A stretch of 11,667 nucleotides of DNA. Origin: Brevundimonas sp. UBA4609 (GTDB lineage Bacteria; Pseudomonadota; Alphaproteobacteria; Caulobacterales; Caulobacteraceae). A program made the translations under genes and the position numbers. The DNA is taken from contig DGIZ01000199.1 in assembly GCA_002386585.1 (NCBI GenBank), forward strand, positions 1 through 11,667, read 5' to 3'. Below the pieces are notes generated by a model, which searched no databases, was not told the DNA's origin, and saw only the letters and a program-made list of their open reading frames with translations. Within the stretch, counting starts at the first letter, position 1. Each line of letters starts with the position of its first letter. Positions 5,674 to 11,667 of the stretch are shown piece after piece.

Positions 5674-7830
5674 ATGTCCTGCTTCCGCACGTCCCGCCGC
5701 TCGTCCCTGCTGGCCGCCACCGCCCTGATGACCGTCGGGGCCGCGGCGCCCGCCCTGGCCGACGAGGCTGCTGACGTCCTGGAGCAGAGCCACCAGGTGG
5801 CCGACGTGGTCGTCACCGCCTCGGGCTTCGAGCAGAAGATCACCCAGGCGCCCGCCTCGATCAGCGTCCTGCCGCGCGAGGAGATCGAAGAGATCCGCGC
5901 CACCTCGATCGCCGAGATCCTGAACAACATCGAGGGCGTCGACACGGGTTCGGGCGTCGGCAAGACCGGCGGCCAGACCATCAACATCCGCGGCATGGGC
6001 TCGGACTACACCCTGATCCTGATCGACGGCCGCCGCCAGAACACGGCCGGCAGCGTCACGCCCAACGGCTTCGGCGAGACCTCGACCAGCTTCCTGCCGC
6101 CGGTCTCGGCCATTGAACGGGTCGAGGTGGTGCGCGGCCCGGTCGCCACCCTCTACGGCTCGGACGCGATGGGCGGTGTGGTCAACATCATCACCCGCAA
6201 GGTGGGCGACGCCTGGACCGGCTCCGCCTCGGCCAACTACACGCTGCAGGGCGACGACGAGTTCGGCGACTTCTGGGGGATCAACGGCTACGCCTCGGGT
6301 CCGCTGATCGCCGACCGCCTGGGCCTGGCCCTGCGCGGCTCGTGGTCCGAACGCGAGCAGTCGGATCTGAAATACCGCGACGTGAACGGCGATGAAGTCG
6401 ACGTCACCGGCTTTGGCCGCAGCGCCACCGCCTATGAGATCTGGACCCTGGGCGCCCGCCTCAGCCTGACGCCGAACGCCGACCACGACCTGTGGCTGGA
6501 CATCGACGCCGCCAGCCAGTGGTACGACAACGCCAAGGGCCAGATGGGCACCAACACCGTCGCCGGCGGCTACAAGGACTTCCTGGAGTTCAACCGCGAA
6601 CAGTATCTGCTGGCGCACAATTGGCGTCTTGGCTTCGGCACGCTGGAATCGACCCTGTCGCACAACAAGACCGAGACGCTGGGCCGCCTGATCCCGCGCG
6701 GCGTTCCCGGCGCCGGCGATGACCGCACCCTGGAGACCACGACCACCCTGTTCGACACCAAGCTGAACAGCCAGTGGCGCAACCACACCTTCACCGTCGG
6801 CGGCCAGTATATGGACGCCGAAATGATCGACGGCGTGGCCTCCGGCAACTTCACCTTCGAGCAGTGGGCCCTGTTCGCCGAGGACGAATGGCGGCTGCGC
6901 GACGACCTGGCCCTGACCGTCGGCCTCCGCTACGACGACCACTCCAGCTTCGGCGACCACGTCAGCCCGCGCGCCTATCTGGTCTGGAACGCCAACGAGC
7001 AATGGACCCTGAAGGGCGGCGTCAGCGGCGGCTACAAGACCCCGCGCCTGGAACAGCTGACCCCCGGCATCAACGGCTTCGGCCGCCAGGGCGCCCTGCC
7101 GCTGATCGGTAGCCCCGGCCTGACCCCGGAAACCAGCGTGGCCTATGAGTTCGGCGTCTATTTCGACAACGGCTCGACCTTCCGCGCCAACGCCACCGTC
7201 TTCCGCAACGACTTCGAGGACAAGATCGCCTCGGGCCAGCCGGTCGCCAACTGCACCTTCGGCCTGACCCAGGCCCAGTATGACGCCGGCGACTACTCCA
7301 AGACGGGTTGCGTCGACGTCGGTTTCTGGTCGGCCATTCCCGAGTTCGGCCAGAGCGTGAACATCGACGAGGCCACGACCCAGGGTCTGGAGCTCGCCGC
7401 CCGCTGGCGCTTCGCCGAGGCCTGGAGCCTGCACGGCAACTACACCTACACCGACAGCGAGCAGAAGACCGGTTCGCAGGCCGGCCAGCCCCTGACCGAC
7501 ACGCCCGAGCACATGGTCAACGCCCAGTTGCGCTGGCAGGCCACCGACCGCCTGTCGACCTGGGTGCGCGGGGAGTACCGCTCGGAGCGCTGGCGCGGCG
7601 CGGGCGCCGCTCGCGACGCCCTGGGCGACTTCAAGGCCTATGAGCTGTTCCACATCGGCGGCTCGTACGAGGTCAACGACCGCGTGACGGTCAATGCGGC
7701 GATCTACAACCTGTTCGACAAGGACTTCGTGCGCCTGGCCCCCTACGGGACGCCCGTCGCCTATTCGCCGGAATACGCCAACAACCAGGAGCCGCGTCGT
7801 CTGTGGCTGTCGGTGACGACGACCTTCTGA
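5674..7830 (+). CDS. TonB-dependent outer-membrane receptor, CirA/FepA-like
   Basis: This encodes 718 aa from the ATG at 5674. Longer in-frame upstream sequence has no signal peptide, whereas this start gives MSCFRTSRRSS, a hydrophobic core and ALA before D30. A TonB-box-like DVVVTAS lies at 44-50. The plug domain (about 52-175) includes ASISVLPREEIEE, INIRGMGSDYTLILIDGRR (103-121), IERVEVVRGPVATLYGSDAM (147-166) and GGVVNIITRK (167-176), closest in wording to CirA/FepA catecholate-siderophore receptors. The remainder is a barrel of repeating aromatic/alternating strands ending in LWLSVTTTF with the terminal Phe typical of outer-membrane proteins. C527 and C546 are spaced like an extracellular loop disulfide. 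Fur-like sites precede it and a strong terminator follows. Iron-siderophore uptake is the best guess; a cobalamin ligand is less likely but not excluded. Confidence 0.93.
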   Translation: MSCFRTSRRSSLLAATALMTVGAAAPALADEAADVLEQSHQVADVVVTASGFEQKITQAPASISVLPREEIEEIRATSIAEILNNIEGVDTGSGVGKTGGQTINIRGMGSDYTLILIDGRRQNTAGSVTPNGFGETSTSFLPPVSAIERVEVVRGPVATLYGSDAMGGVVNIITRKVGDAWTGSASANYTLQGDDEFGDFWGINGYASGPLIADRLGLALRGSWSEREQSDLKYRDVNGDEVDVTGFGRSATAYEIWTLGARLSLTPNADHDLWLDIDAASQWYDNAKGQMGTNTVAGGYKDFLEFNREQYLLAHNWRLGFGTLESTLSHNKTETLGRLIPRGVPGAGDDRTLETTTTLFDTKLNSQWRNHTFTVGGQYMDAEMIDGVASGNFTFEQWALFAEDEWRLRDDLALTVGLRYDDHSSFGDHVSPRAYLVWNANEQWTLKGGVSGGYKTPRLEQLTPGINGFGRQGALPLIGSPGLTPETSVAYEFGVYFDNGSTFRANATVFRNDFEDKIASGQPVANCTFGLTQAQYDAGDYSKTGCVDVGFWSAIPEFGQSVNIDEATTQGLELAARWRFAEAWSLHGNYTYTDSEQKTGSQAGQPLTDTPEHMVNAQLRWQATDRLSTWVRGEYRSERWRGAGAARDALGDFKAYELFHIGGSYEVNDRVTVNAAIYNLFDKDFVRLAPYGTPVAYSPEYANNQEPRRLWLSVTTTF

Positions 7831-7858
7831 TCCCCTTTCAGTTTCCTCCCCGACTGAC

Positions 7859-7893
7859 CGGGCCGCCTCCTTCAGGAAGCGGCCCGTTTTTTT
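7859..7893 (+). terminator. Rho-independent terminator of the TonB-dependent receptor gene
   Basis: An 8-bp stem, CGGGCCGC (7859-7866) with GCGGCCCG (7879-7886), is followed directly by seven T (7887-7893). It lies 28 nt after the receptor stop. A smaller CTTC/GAAG pairing inside the loop may extend the hairpin. Confidence 0.9.
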
Positions 7894-7945
7894 GACCTGC
7901 GCCAAACTAAGCCGTTGGTCATTTTTGGCTGGCAGGGTGGCGGCC

Positions 7946-9070
7946 ATGACCGATCGCGCCATCCGCAATCTTGAACACCTGCGCCGCACCGCCTCGACCG
8001 CGCGCGTGCTGAACCTGCTCAAGGTCTATGACGAGCACGGCGAGCGCGAGGACTGGGCCGAGCGGCCGATGTTCCGCAATCCTGCGCTGAATCGCTGCCT
8101 GATCATCAAGCACCGGCTGCGGCGCAACGAGACCGACGCCTTCCCCGGCCGCCGTCAGGTGGCGACCAAGATCGTGGTGCCGATTGACAGCACCGATCTG
8201 AAGACCGGCGGCCGTTTCATCTTCGTCAATCAGATCGGCTTCGAGCGCGCCATGCAGGAGGCGTTCGGCGTCGATCCCGACCACCCGGACCTGAAGACCT
8301 TGCGGCTGATGGATCAGTTGCCGTCTCTGGACCCCTTCCTGCTGCGCGAACAGCTGCGGCGCGGCGGCGTGGACGCGGCGCCCTGCTATTTCGCCCTCAG
8401 CGAAGCCGACCTGGAGCGGATGCTGGAGTTCGTCCAGAAGGAGATCGAGCCCCTGGTCACCCTCAGCATCGGCGACGGAGTCGTGGCCGCCGGATCGACC
8501 GCCCGCATGGCCTCGAAAATCCTGTCCAACGCCCCCGGCGACCGGCTGGAGGCGTTGCGCCTGACGCTGAAGCTGGAGCCCGAGCAGTATCAGGAGGGCG
8601 TCTTCTGCTGGAAGGGCTTCCTCTATTACAAGTGGTCGCTCAGCAGCCTGATGGCCGACATCGTCCATGTCGCCGATGAAGTGGGAACGATCCGGCCCGC
8701 CGGCCCCAGCGACCAGGCCGCCAAGGACTATATCGCCCGGGGCCGGGCCGTGCTGCGCGGCCGCATCATGAAGACCTGCGAAGAGGTCAGCCGCACCCTG
8801 CGCTATTACGACGACGCCTATGCGGGGCTGACGCGCGAGGGCAATCCGCTGGCCTTCCGCGACTTCCTGCTGGAGGCGCCGGCCCTGTTCACCCGGCTGG
8901 GCGACCAGTTGGGGGCGGTGCAGCACATCGTCAGCTTCTGGCGCTTCCGATTCAGCCCCAAGGCGCCCCCGGTGGGCGTCGAGGAGCTGATCGATATCTT
9001 CATGGACTTCGAGACCGGCCTGATGGGCCGAGGGCCCGACGAATTCGATCCCCGCGACATCGCGGCCTAG
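7946..9070 (+). CDS. Soluble protein of unknown function, 374 aa
   Basis: I do not recognise this family. The ATG at 7946 is preferred because an AGGG-rich stretch (GGCAGGGTGG) lies just upstream. The protein has no signal peptide and no membrane segment, so it is cytoplasmic. It looks folded throughout: a basic helical N-terminus (1-60), a beta-rich block around VATKIVVPIDSTDLKTGGRF (72-91), a distinctive PSLDPFLLREQLRRGG (126-141), APCYFALSEADLERMLEFVQ (145-164), a hydrophobic aromatic patch FCWKGFLYYKWSL (220-232) and a helical C-terminal third (255-374) with RTLRYYDDAYAGL. There is no P-loop, HTH, HD or metal-cluster motif that I can name. Codon use is like the neighbours, with no sign of transfer. 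It stands alone, behind the receptor's terminator and convergent with ahcY. Confidence 0.88.
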   Translation: MTDRAIRNLEHLRRTASTARVLNLLKVYDEHGEREDWAERPMFRNPALNRCLIIKHRLRRNETDAFPGRRQVATKIVVPIDSTDLKTGGRFIFVNQIGFERAMQEAFGVDPDHPDLKTLRLMDQLPSLDPFLLREQLRRGGVDAAPCYFALSEADLERMLEFVQKEIEPLVTLSIGDGVVAAGSTARMASKILSNAPGDRLEALRLTLKLEPEQYQEGVFCWKGFLYYKWSLSSLMADIVHVADEVGTIRPAGPSDQAAKDYIARGRAVLRGRIMKTCEEVSRTLRYYDDAYAGLTREGNPLAFRDFLLEAPALFTRLGDQLGAVQHIVSFWRFRFSPKAPPVGVEELIDIFMDFETGLMGRGPDEFDPRDIAA

Positions 9071-9089
9071 GGCTCCCCCTCTTACCCTG

Positions 9090-9111
9090 CCGTCAAGCCC
9101 GAGGATGACGG
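9090..9111. repeat. Short palindrome, possible degenerate REP fragment
   Basis: CCGTCA (9090-9095) pairs with TGACGG (9106-9111) around AAGCCCGAGGA. Read on the minus strand it gives a CGTCATCCTCGGGCTTGACG-like string, a wording I recall from intergenic palindromes of alphaproteobacteria. It lacks a T-tract, so it is not a terminator by itself. It lies 20 bp after the stop of the 374-aa gene. Confidence 0.4.
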
Positions 9112-9139
9112 TATGAGAGCAGGTGCGTTTCAAGCAAAC

Positions 9140-9171
9140 AAAACCCCGCGACGTCGCCGGCGCGGGGTTTT
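9140..9171. terminator. Bidirectional intrinsic terminator between the 374-aa gene and ahcY
   Basis: AAAACCCCGCG (9140-9150) and CGCGGGGTTTT (9161-9171) are perfect reverse complements around a 10-nt loop, giving a 7-bp GC stem flanked by A4 and T4 on opposite sides. It can therefore stop transcription from both convergent genes. It lies 23 nt past the ahcY stop. Confidence 0.88.
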
Positions 9172-9194
9172 GTCTTTCAGACCCGAGACAGGTC

Positions 9195-10586
9195 TCAGTA
9201 GCGGTAGTGTTCCGGCTTGAACGGACCCTCGACCGGCACATTGATGTAGTCGGCCTGTTCCTGGTTCAGCGTCGTCAGCTTGGCGCCCAGCTTGGCCAGG
9301 TGCAGGAAGGCGACCTTCTCATCCAGGTGCTTGGGCAGGGTGTAGACCTTGTTGTCGTAGGCCTTGGCGTTGGTCCACAGCTCGATCTGGGCCAGCGTCT
9401 GGTTGGTGAAGGACGCCGACATCACGAAGGACGGGTGGCCCGTGGCGTTGCCCAGGTTCACCAGGCGGCCTTCCGACAGCAGGATGATCTTCTTGCCGTC
9501 CGGGAACTCGACGTGGTGGACCTGATCCTTGATCTTGTCCCACTTGAAGTTCTTCAGGCCCGCGACCTGAATCTCGCTGTCGAAGTGGCCGATGTTGCAG
9601 ACGATGGCGTTGTTGCGCATGGCGCGCATGTGCTCGACGCGGATGACGTCCTTGTTGCCCGTGGTGGTGACGAAGATGTCGGCCTTGTCGGCGACGTCTT
9701 CCAGGGTCTGGACCTCATAGCCTTCCATCGCCGCCTGCAGGGCGCAGATCGGGTCGATCTCGGTGACGATCACGCGGGCGCCGCCGTTGCGCAAGCTGGC
9801 CGCCGAGCCCTTGCCCACGTCGCCGTAGCCGCAGACCACCGCCACCTTGCCCGACAGCATGACGTCAGTGCCGCGACGGATGGCGTCGACCAGGGATTCA
9901 CGGCAGCCGTACAGGTTGTCGAACTTCGACTTGGTGACGCTGTCGTTGACGTTGATCGCCGGGAACGGCAGCTCGCCGCGCTCGGCCATCTGATACAGGC
10001 GGTGGACGCCCGTGGTCGTCTCTTCCGACACGCCGCCGATGGCGTCGCGGATGGCCGAGTAGAAGCCCGGCTTCTCCTTCAGATAGCGCTTCATGACCGA
10101 GAAGAGGGCTTCCTCCTCCTCATTCTGCGGGTTGTCGAGGACGGAGGCGTCCTTCTCGGCCTTCGGCCCCAGCACGCACAGCAGGGTGGCGTCGCCCCCG
10201 TCGTCGAGGATCAGGTTGGGATAGCCGCCGTCGGCCCATTCGAAAATCTTGTGAGCGTAGTCCCAGTATTCGACCAGGTTCTCGCCCTTGAAGGCGAAGA
10301 CCGGCGTGCCCGACGCGGCGATGGCGGCGGCGGCGTGGTCCTGGGTCGAGAAGATGTTGCACGAGGCCCAGCGCACTTCGGCGCCCAGGGCTTCCAGCGT
10401 CTGGATCAGCACCGCCGTCTGGATGGTCATGTGCAGGGAGCCGGCGATGCGGGCGCCCTTCAGCGGCTGGGCGGCGCCGTATTCGTCGCGCAGCGCCATC
10501 AGGCCCGGCATCTCGGTTTCGGCGATGGCGATTTCCTTGTTGCCGAAATCGGCCAGGGAGATGTCGCGGACGATGTAGTCGGTCAT
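9195..10586 (-). CDS. ahcY: Adenosylhomocysteinase (S-adenosyl-L-homocysteine hydrolase)
   Basis: This 463-aa cytoplasmic, NAD-dependent enzyme splits S-adenosylhomocysteine into adenosine and homocysteine, relieving product inhibition of methyltransferases and feeding the methionine cycle. The start [15 protein letters not shown] is the usual bacterial one; an in-frame extension to 10658 is rejected because it crosses the promoter. Visible motifs are [16 protein letters not shown] (49-64), LDDGGDAT (127-134), [14 protein letters not shown] (187-200), [14 protein letters not shown] (214-227, catalytic K219 and D223 by analogy), the Rossmann [11 protein letters not shown] (250-260), GHFDSEIQ (333-340), [17 protein letters not shown] (373-389) and the C-terminal FKPEHYRY. 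It contains the insert near residues 145-180 found in many bacterial forms. Only a poor SD precedes the ATG. A perfect inverted repeat at the promoter suggests repression. Confidence 0.98.
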   Translation of the reverse strand: MTDYIVRDISLADFGNKEIAIAETEMPGLMALRDEYGAAQPLKGARIAGSLHMTIQTAVLIQTLEALGAEVRWASCNIFSTQDHAAAAIAASGTPVFAFKGENLVEYWDYAHKIFEWADGGYPNLILDDGGDATLLCVLGPKAEKDASVLDNPQNEEEEALFSVMKRYLKEKPGFYSAIRDAIGGVSEETTTGVHRLYQMAERGELPFPAINVNDSVTKSKFDNLYGCRESLVDAIRRGTDVMLSGKVAVVCGYGDVGKGSAASLRNGGARVIVTEIDPICALQAAMEGYEVQTLEDVADKADIFVTTTGNKDVIRVEHMRAMRNNAIVCNIGHFDSEIQVAGLKNFKWDKIKDQVHHVEFPDGKKIILLSEGRLVNLGNATGHPSFVMSASFTNQTLAQIELWTNAKAYDNKVYTLPKHLDEKVAFLHLAKLGAKLTTLNQEQADYINVPVEGPFKPEHYRY

Positions 10587-10626
10587 GCTGAAATGTCTTT
10601 CGGCCACTGTCGGGGGATTGTCGCCG

Positions 10627-10658
10627 CTATAGCGCGGCGCGGCCACGGGAGCAATCAA
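10627..10658 (-). promoter_or_regulatory. Candidate promoter of ahcY
   Basis: The minus strand shows TTGATTG as the -35 box and GCTATAGC as the -10 box. The latter is close to the Caulobacter -10 consensus GCTANAWC, with one mismatch. The gap between them is 18 nt, longer than the 10-14 of that consensus, so the pairing is uncertain. It would start near 10621, leaving a leader of about 35 nt, too short for a SAH riboswitch. Confidence 0.4.
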
Positions 10659-10674
10659 GACATAAGGATGTCTT
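10657..10674. promoter_or_regulatory. Inverted repeat AAGACAT-AAGG-ATGTCTT, likely ahcY operator
   Basis: A perfect 7-bp inverted repeat with a 4-bp spacer overlaps the candidate ahcY -35 box. A second, imperfect palindrome overlaps it, ATAAGGAT with GTCTTTAT (10663-10678, six of eight pairs). AT-rich DNA here stands out from the GC-rich surroundings. Its position fits a repressor site. I recall ArsR-family regulators (SahR/SamR type) controlling methionine-cycle genes through similar ATAAAGA-type palindromes, but no such gene is in the window. Confidence 0.55.
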
Positions 10675-10752
10675 TATATGACGGCCGCCGATGACGCCGC
10701 CGCCGGTTCGGCGCGGATTAAGGAAATCTACGCAATCTCGGCTTAACCCGGA

Positions 10753-10781
10753 CAATACCCTCTTGGCGACAAGGGGTATTG
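10753..10781 (+). other. Strong hairpin with GCGA tetraloop upstream of the globin-coupled chemotaxis receptor
   Basis: CAATACCC (10753-10760) pairs with GGGTATTG (10774-10781). Inside, after a single bulged T (10761), CTTG (10762-10765) pairs with CAAG (10770-10773), closed by GCGA (10766-10769), a GNRA-type loop. That is 12 pairs with one bulge. It ends 40 nt before the ATG at 10822 and has no T-tract, so it is not a terminator. It could be a structured 5' leader or, as DNA, an operator. The rest of the 235-bp divergent gap holds the ahcY promoter and two TTAA half-sites (10718-10721, 10743-10746). Confidence 0.5.
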
Positions 10782-10821
10782 GGGCTCTCCCCTCGCCCCG
10801 TCGTTGAAACGAGTCTGCGTC

Positions 10822-11667
10822 ATGGCTTCCCACGAGATCGACCGCCGCATGCATTTCATGGGGCTGGGTCGGCCGTCCGCCGGTTACAGCGCCATCTCGG
10901 GCCTGCTGCGCCGCTCCATCCCCCTGGCCCTCGCCGCCTTCTACGACAGGGTGCGCGCCGAGCCGGAGACCCGCCGCTTCTTCCGTGACGAAGGCCATGT
11001 CGCCGCCGCCAGCAACGCCCAGCAGCAGCACTGGGACGCCATCATCGAGGGCCGCGCCGATGAGGACTACGCCGCCTCGGTGCGCACCATCGGCCGCGTC
11101 CACGCCCGCATCGGTCTGGAGCCGCGCTGGTACATCGGCGGCTACAGCATTCTCCTGGCCCATCTGACCCGCGCCATCATCGAGCGGCCCAGGAAGCTGT
11201 TCGCCAATCGCCGCGAACACGACCGCATCACCGCAGAGGCCGTGGCCGAACTGAACCAGCGGGTCATGCTGGACATGGACCTGGCCATATCCATCTACCT
11301 GGACGCCCTGCAGGAGGAGCGCGACCGCGTGCAGGCTGAACACGCCGTCGCCGAAGCGCGCCAGGCCGAGGTCGTGCGCGCCCTAGGCGCCGCCCTGCAC
11401 AGTCTGGCCGACAACGATCTGTCGGTGACCATCCCGGACGTCTTCCCCGAGGAATACCGCTCGCTGCAGAACGACTTCCACGCCGCCACCCGCGCCCTGC
11501 GCACCGCCGTGCGGGCCGTGGCCGACAGCGTCGAAAGCCTGAGCGCCGGCTCCAGCCAGCTGGCCGTCGCCTCCGAAGACCTGGCCAGCCGCACCGAGCG
11601 TCAGGCCGCCAACCTGGAGCGCACGGTCGCCGAAGCCGACGCCATCGCCCGCCAGGTCGCCTCGACC
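10822..11667 (+). CDS. Protoglobin-domain methyl-accepting chemotaxis protein (partial, 3' end beyond window)
   Basis: The first 282 codons are visible and the frame is open to the window edge. Residues about 10-160 form a protoglobin (globin-coupled sensor) domain: SAISGLLRRSIPLALAAFYD, then TIGRVHARIGLEPRWYIGGY (89-108), where H94 is the expected proximal haem ligand, then the helical AEAVAELNQRVMLDMDLAIS. A coiled coil (163-188) leads to a HAMP-like stretch (ALHSLADNDLSVTIPDVFPEEY, 191-212), and the MCP signalling helix begins at about 236. It includes SEDLASRTERQAANLERTV (251-269), which resembles a methylation region. No membrane segment is seen, so this is a soluble HemAT-type receptor that probably senses oxygen and signals through CheW/CheA. 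The ATG at 10822 has a weak SD; ATG 10849 is an alternative. It diverges from ahcY. Confidence 0.93.
   Translation, partial: MASHEIDRRMHFMGLGRPSAGYSAISGLLRRSIPLALAAFYDRVRAEPETRRFFRDEGHVAAASNAQQQHWDAIIEGRADEDYAASVRTIGRVHARIGLEPRWYIGGYSILLAHLTRAIIERPRKLFANRREHDRITAEAVAELNQRVMLDMDLAISIYLDALQEERDRVQAEHAVAEARQAEVVRALGAALHSLADNDLSVTIPDVFPEEYRSLQNDFHAATRALRTAVRAVADSVESLSAGSSQLAVASEDLASRTERQAANLERTVAEADAIARQVAST

Noticed and set aside
7892..7945. Longer N-terminus of the 374-aa protein from TTG at 7892, and a TTGACC -35 box there.
   Set aside because: The extension starts in the T-tract of the receptor terminator and has no SD. No fitting -10 was found at suitable spacing.
5542..8022. Very long minus-strand open frame (over 800 codons) opposite the TonB-dependent receptor, and similar long frames opposite ahcY, the 374-aa gene and the amidohydrolase.
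   Set aside because: Their translations are low-complexity, rich in Gly, Val, Arg, Ala and Asp with no domain motifs. They arise because GC-rich codons with third-position GC bias leave the antisense frame free of stops.
10587..10660. Possible SAH or SAM riboswitch upstream of ahcY.
   Set aside because: The likely leader is only about 35 nt and I see no conserved riboswitch core. The inverted repeat at the promoter explains regulation better.
10718..10746. CtrA-type site (TTAA-N7-TTAA) before the chemotaxis receptor.
   Set aside because: Two TTAA half-sites exist (10718-10721 and 10743-10746) but are 21 nt apart, and the position 7 nt after the first reads TACG, so no full site is present.
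10763..10791. Promoter for the chemotaxis receptor: TTGGCGA, 14 nt, GCTCTCCC.
   Set aside because: The -10 part matches poorly and the boxes overlap the hairpin. It is too weak to list, though it would place the hairpin upstream of the transcript.
1..11667. CRISPR array, tRNA/rRNA genes, insertion sequence, prophage or defence island.
   Set aside because: There are no regularly spaced repeats, no tRNA-like cloverleaf in the short gaps, and no transposase, integrase, nuclease or toxin-antitoxin motif. All large frames are accounted for by the listed genes.

Overview
This is a GC-rich window with dense coding, short intergenic gaps and genes on both strands. Gene content points to an alphaproteobacterium of the Caulobacterales, most likely Caulobacteraceae (Brevundimonas or Caulobacter type). 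The supporting points are an etfBA pair close to a PduO-type cobalamin adenosyltransferase and a twin-transmembrane HIG1-like protein, an outer-membrane TonB-dependent receptor, a soluble protoglobin chemotaxis receptor, and REP-like palindromes of the 'ATCCCGGCG' type. The taxonomic call is an inference from sequence style and remembered gene order, not from a search.

Layout, left to right. (1) Bases 1-2308, minus strand: a small UPF0235 (YggU/DUF167) protein, then two exported amidohydrolase-superfamily proteins 3 nt apart. The first is a lipoprotein with an intact HSH metal motif. The second runs off the left edge and has lost that motif. (2) Bases 2309-2555: a 128-bp REP-doublet (REPIN-like) element and the intrinsic terminator of the ETF operon. 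(3) Bases 2556-4249, minus strand: etfB and etfA, overlapping as TAATG, with a candidate promoter and a palindrome upstream. (4) Bases 4375-4716, plus strand: a one-TM small protein divergent from etfB and convergent with the adenosyltransferase. (5) Bases 4727-5532, minus strand: a PduO-type ATP:cob(I)alamin adenosyltransferase and, upstream of it, a 67-aa HIG1-like double-TM protein. (6) Bases 5533-7893, plus strand: a 141-bp divergent regulatory region with Fur-like half-sites, then a 718-aa CirA/FepA-like TonB-dependent receptor with its own terminator. (7) Bases 7946-9070, plus strand: a 374-aa soluble protein that I do not recognise. It converges on ahcY across a bidirectional terminator. 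(8) Bases 9195-10586, minus strand: ahcY, S-adenosylhomocysteinase, with a perfect inverted repeat at its promoter. (9) Bases 10822-11667, plus strand: the N-terminal 282 residues of a protoglobin-coupled methyl-accepting chemotaxis protein, cut by the right edge. A strong hairpin capped by a GCGA tetraloop lies just upstream of it.

Most of the window is housekeeping and ordinary accessory content: acyl-CoA electron transfer, B12 cofactor activation, methyl cycle, iron-type uptake and aerotaxis. I see no defence island, CRISPR array, prophage or clearly new multi-gene system. The points most worth a second look are the active/degenerate amidohydrolase pair, the one-TM gene lying between the adenosyltransferase and etfBA, the overlapping palindromes at the ahcY promoter, the structured hairpin before the globin receptor, and the unrecognised 374-aa protein. 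No gap exceeds 300 bases; the two largest, 2309-2555 and 10587-10821, are described in the feature entries.
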